Shown piece by piece: positions 63,275-64,000 of a stretch of DNA of 64,000 nucleotides. The stretch spans positions 248,001 to 312,000 of the forward strand of contig NZ_JAKZHX010000008.1 of assembly GCF_022568815.1 (NCBI RefSeq). Reading direction: 5' to 3'. The notes under the pieces were generated by a model. It was not told where the DNA came from. It saw only the letters and a program-made list of their open reading frames with translations, and ran no database searches. The translations under genes were made by a program, and so were the position numbers. This DNA is from Undibacterium paludis. Its GTDB lineage: Bacteria > Pseudomonadota > Gammaproteobacteria > Burkholderiales > Burkholderiaceae_D. Within the stretch, counting starts at the first letter, position 1. The number at the start of each line of letters is the position of its first letter.

Positions 63275-64000
63275 ATGAAGAACCTGCAGAAAAAACAAGA
63301 AAAAAAATGTTTGACACATAAAATCACAATTGGCTTTTGGCGCAGCAAATTGCGTTTGATGAAATTACTGGCATGCACATGGGGCTTGGGGCTGGCCGCA
63401 TTCTCGAGCGTAGCTTACGCCGAGATCGGCGTAAGCGATTCTCAAATTCTGTTGGGTCAATCTGCAGACCTGAACGTTAACGGCCTGACCGGTCAAGCGA
63501 TTACTTTTCGCGATGGCGCGCTACTCTATTTTGACAGCGTCAATCAGGCGAGCGGCATTTACGGCCGCAAGATCAAGTTGATTTCCTTAGACGACAATAA
63601 CAAAAGTCTAGTGCAGTCTGCGGAAAATACCAGGAAATTGATCCATGACGAAAAAGTATTCGCATTGACGCATTACACGGATACGGCACCCTCAATGCAG
63701 GCAATGATCATGGCGGAAAAGGCCAATGTCCCCTTTTTTTCTCCAAACGTCGGCGCCGAAGAATTCTACGCGTACAGGAAAAATGTATTCACCTTCCGTG
63801 CAAGTTTCAAAGATGAGTTAAGAAGAATTATCCGTCATTTGGCGACGCTAAAAATCGATCGTATCGCGATAGTTTATAACGACTTGAATTCCGGCAAAGT
63901 ATTACTTGCCCAAGCCAACGAGTTGCTAGCCGTTGAAAATCTCAAATTGGTGTCGCAAGGCATGATGAAATTTAATTCCAACGATCCGACTGATGCAGTA
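63275..64000 (+). CDS. Branched-chain amino-acid-type ABC binding protein (Peripla_BP_6), 5' part
   Basis: Runs off the right edge after 242 codons. ATG 63275 has a GGAGGAG ribosome site and gives a long N-region (MKNLQKKQEKKCLTH...) before the hydrophobic core LLACTWGLGLAAFSSVAYAE; ATG 63359 would give an ordinary signal peptide. The mature start IGVSDSQILLGQSADLNVNG and RDGALLYFDSVNQASGIYGRKIKLISLDDN are typical of the Leu/Ile/Val-binding-protein group. It is divergent from the LysR gene. Confidence 0.9.
   Translation, partial: MKNLQKKQEKKCLTHKITIGFWRSKLRLMKLLACTWGLGLAAFSSVAYAEIGVSDSQILLGQSADLNVNGLTGQAITFRDGALLYFDSVNQASGIYGRKIKLISLDDNNKSLVQSAENTRKLIHDEKVFALTHYTDTAPSMQAMIMAEKANVPFFSPNVGAEEFYAYRKNVFTFRASFKDELRRIIRHLATLKIDRIAIVYNDLNSGKVLLAQANELLAVENLKLVSQGMMKFNSNDPTDAV

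Overview
The window reads as a chromosomal segment of a Gram-negative betaproteobacterium. I infer the Oxalobacteraceae group (Undibacterium/Herbaspirillum/Janthinobacterium-like) from overall protein character, moderately high GC, many sensor kinases and Dpp-type ABC genes. This is from memory of families, not from a search.

Left part (1-14 kb): two cyclic-di-GMP signalling units on the minus strand. One is a MASE4-type hybrid kinase coupled to an HD-GYP phosphodiesterase. The other is a degenerate receiver, a giant CHASE/PAS hybrid kinase and a REC-GGDEF cyclase. An M20 metallopeptidase lies between them, and a fragment of a second M20 gene runs off the left edge. Middle-left (14-25 kb): an AraC/EamA exporter pair, a lipase, a TetR-YciI-Tag block with a perfect palindromic operator, then an AT-rich patch of small exported proteins, a Sel1-like protein and a CPBP protease, with two kinds of gene debris. 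At 25-32 kb: AraC regulators, a FAD monooxygenase, an MFS transporter, and a four-gene operon of two exported beta-sandwich proteins plus a LytS-type kinase and a LytTR regulator.

32.5-35.5 kb holds the most interesting pair: a ferritin-like enzyme and a large protein that together resemble a split, order-swapped VioB/RebD (iminophenyl-pyruvate dimer synthase) without the rest of a violacein pathway, preceded by a 17-codon leader ORF. 35-46 kb is ordinary accessory material: cupin, YnfL/YnfM-like LysR-MFS pair, DUF2199, a second CPBP protein, alpha/beta hydrolase, B3/B4-domain protein, DUF2306-TPR fusion and SDR.

46.9-47.5 kb is a compact tRNA array (Ser, Gln, Pro, Leu, Ser-like) in which the Pro gene lacks its D-arm and the last gene has a broken anticodon stem. 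A partial copy of the small gene before the array reappears after it. From about 47.9 kb to the right end the sequence is an island of different character: short palindromic repeats, a complete dipeptide-type ABC transporter split over distance, MmgE/PrpD, two N-formylglutamate amidohydrolase paralogs (one with lost active-site residues), LysR, and the start of a branched-chain amino-acid-type binding protein. These are mixed with decayed genes (GGDEF sensor, a ghost of the binding-protein gene, glutamate dehydrogenase, an FAH-family hydrolase, possibly malic enzyme). It looks like a laterally acquired amino-acid/peptide catabolic island in decay.

A family of about 240-260 bp palindromic elements with CTTACGC-type ends recurs at 6.3, 17.1, 37.7 and 44.9 kb.
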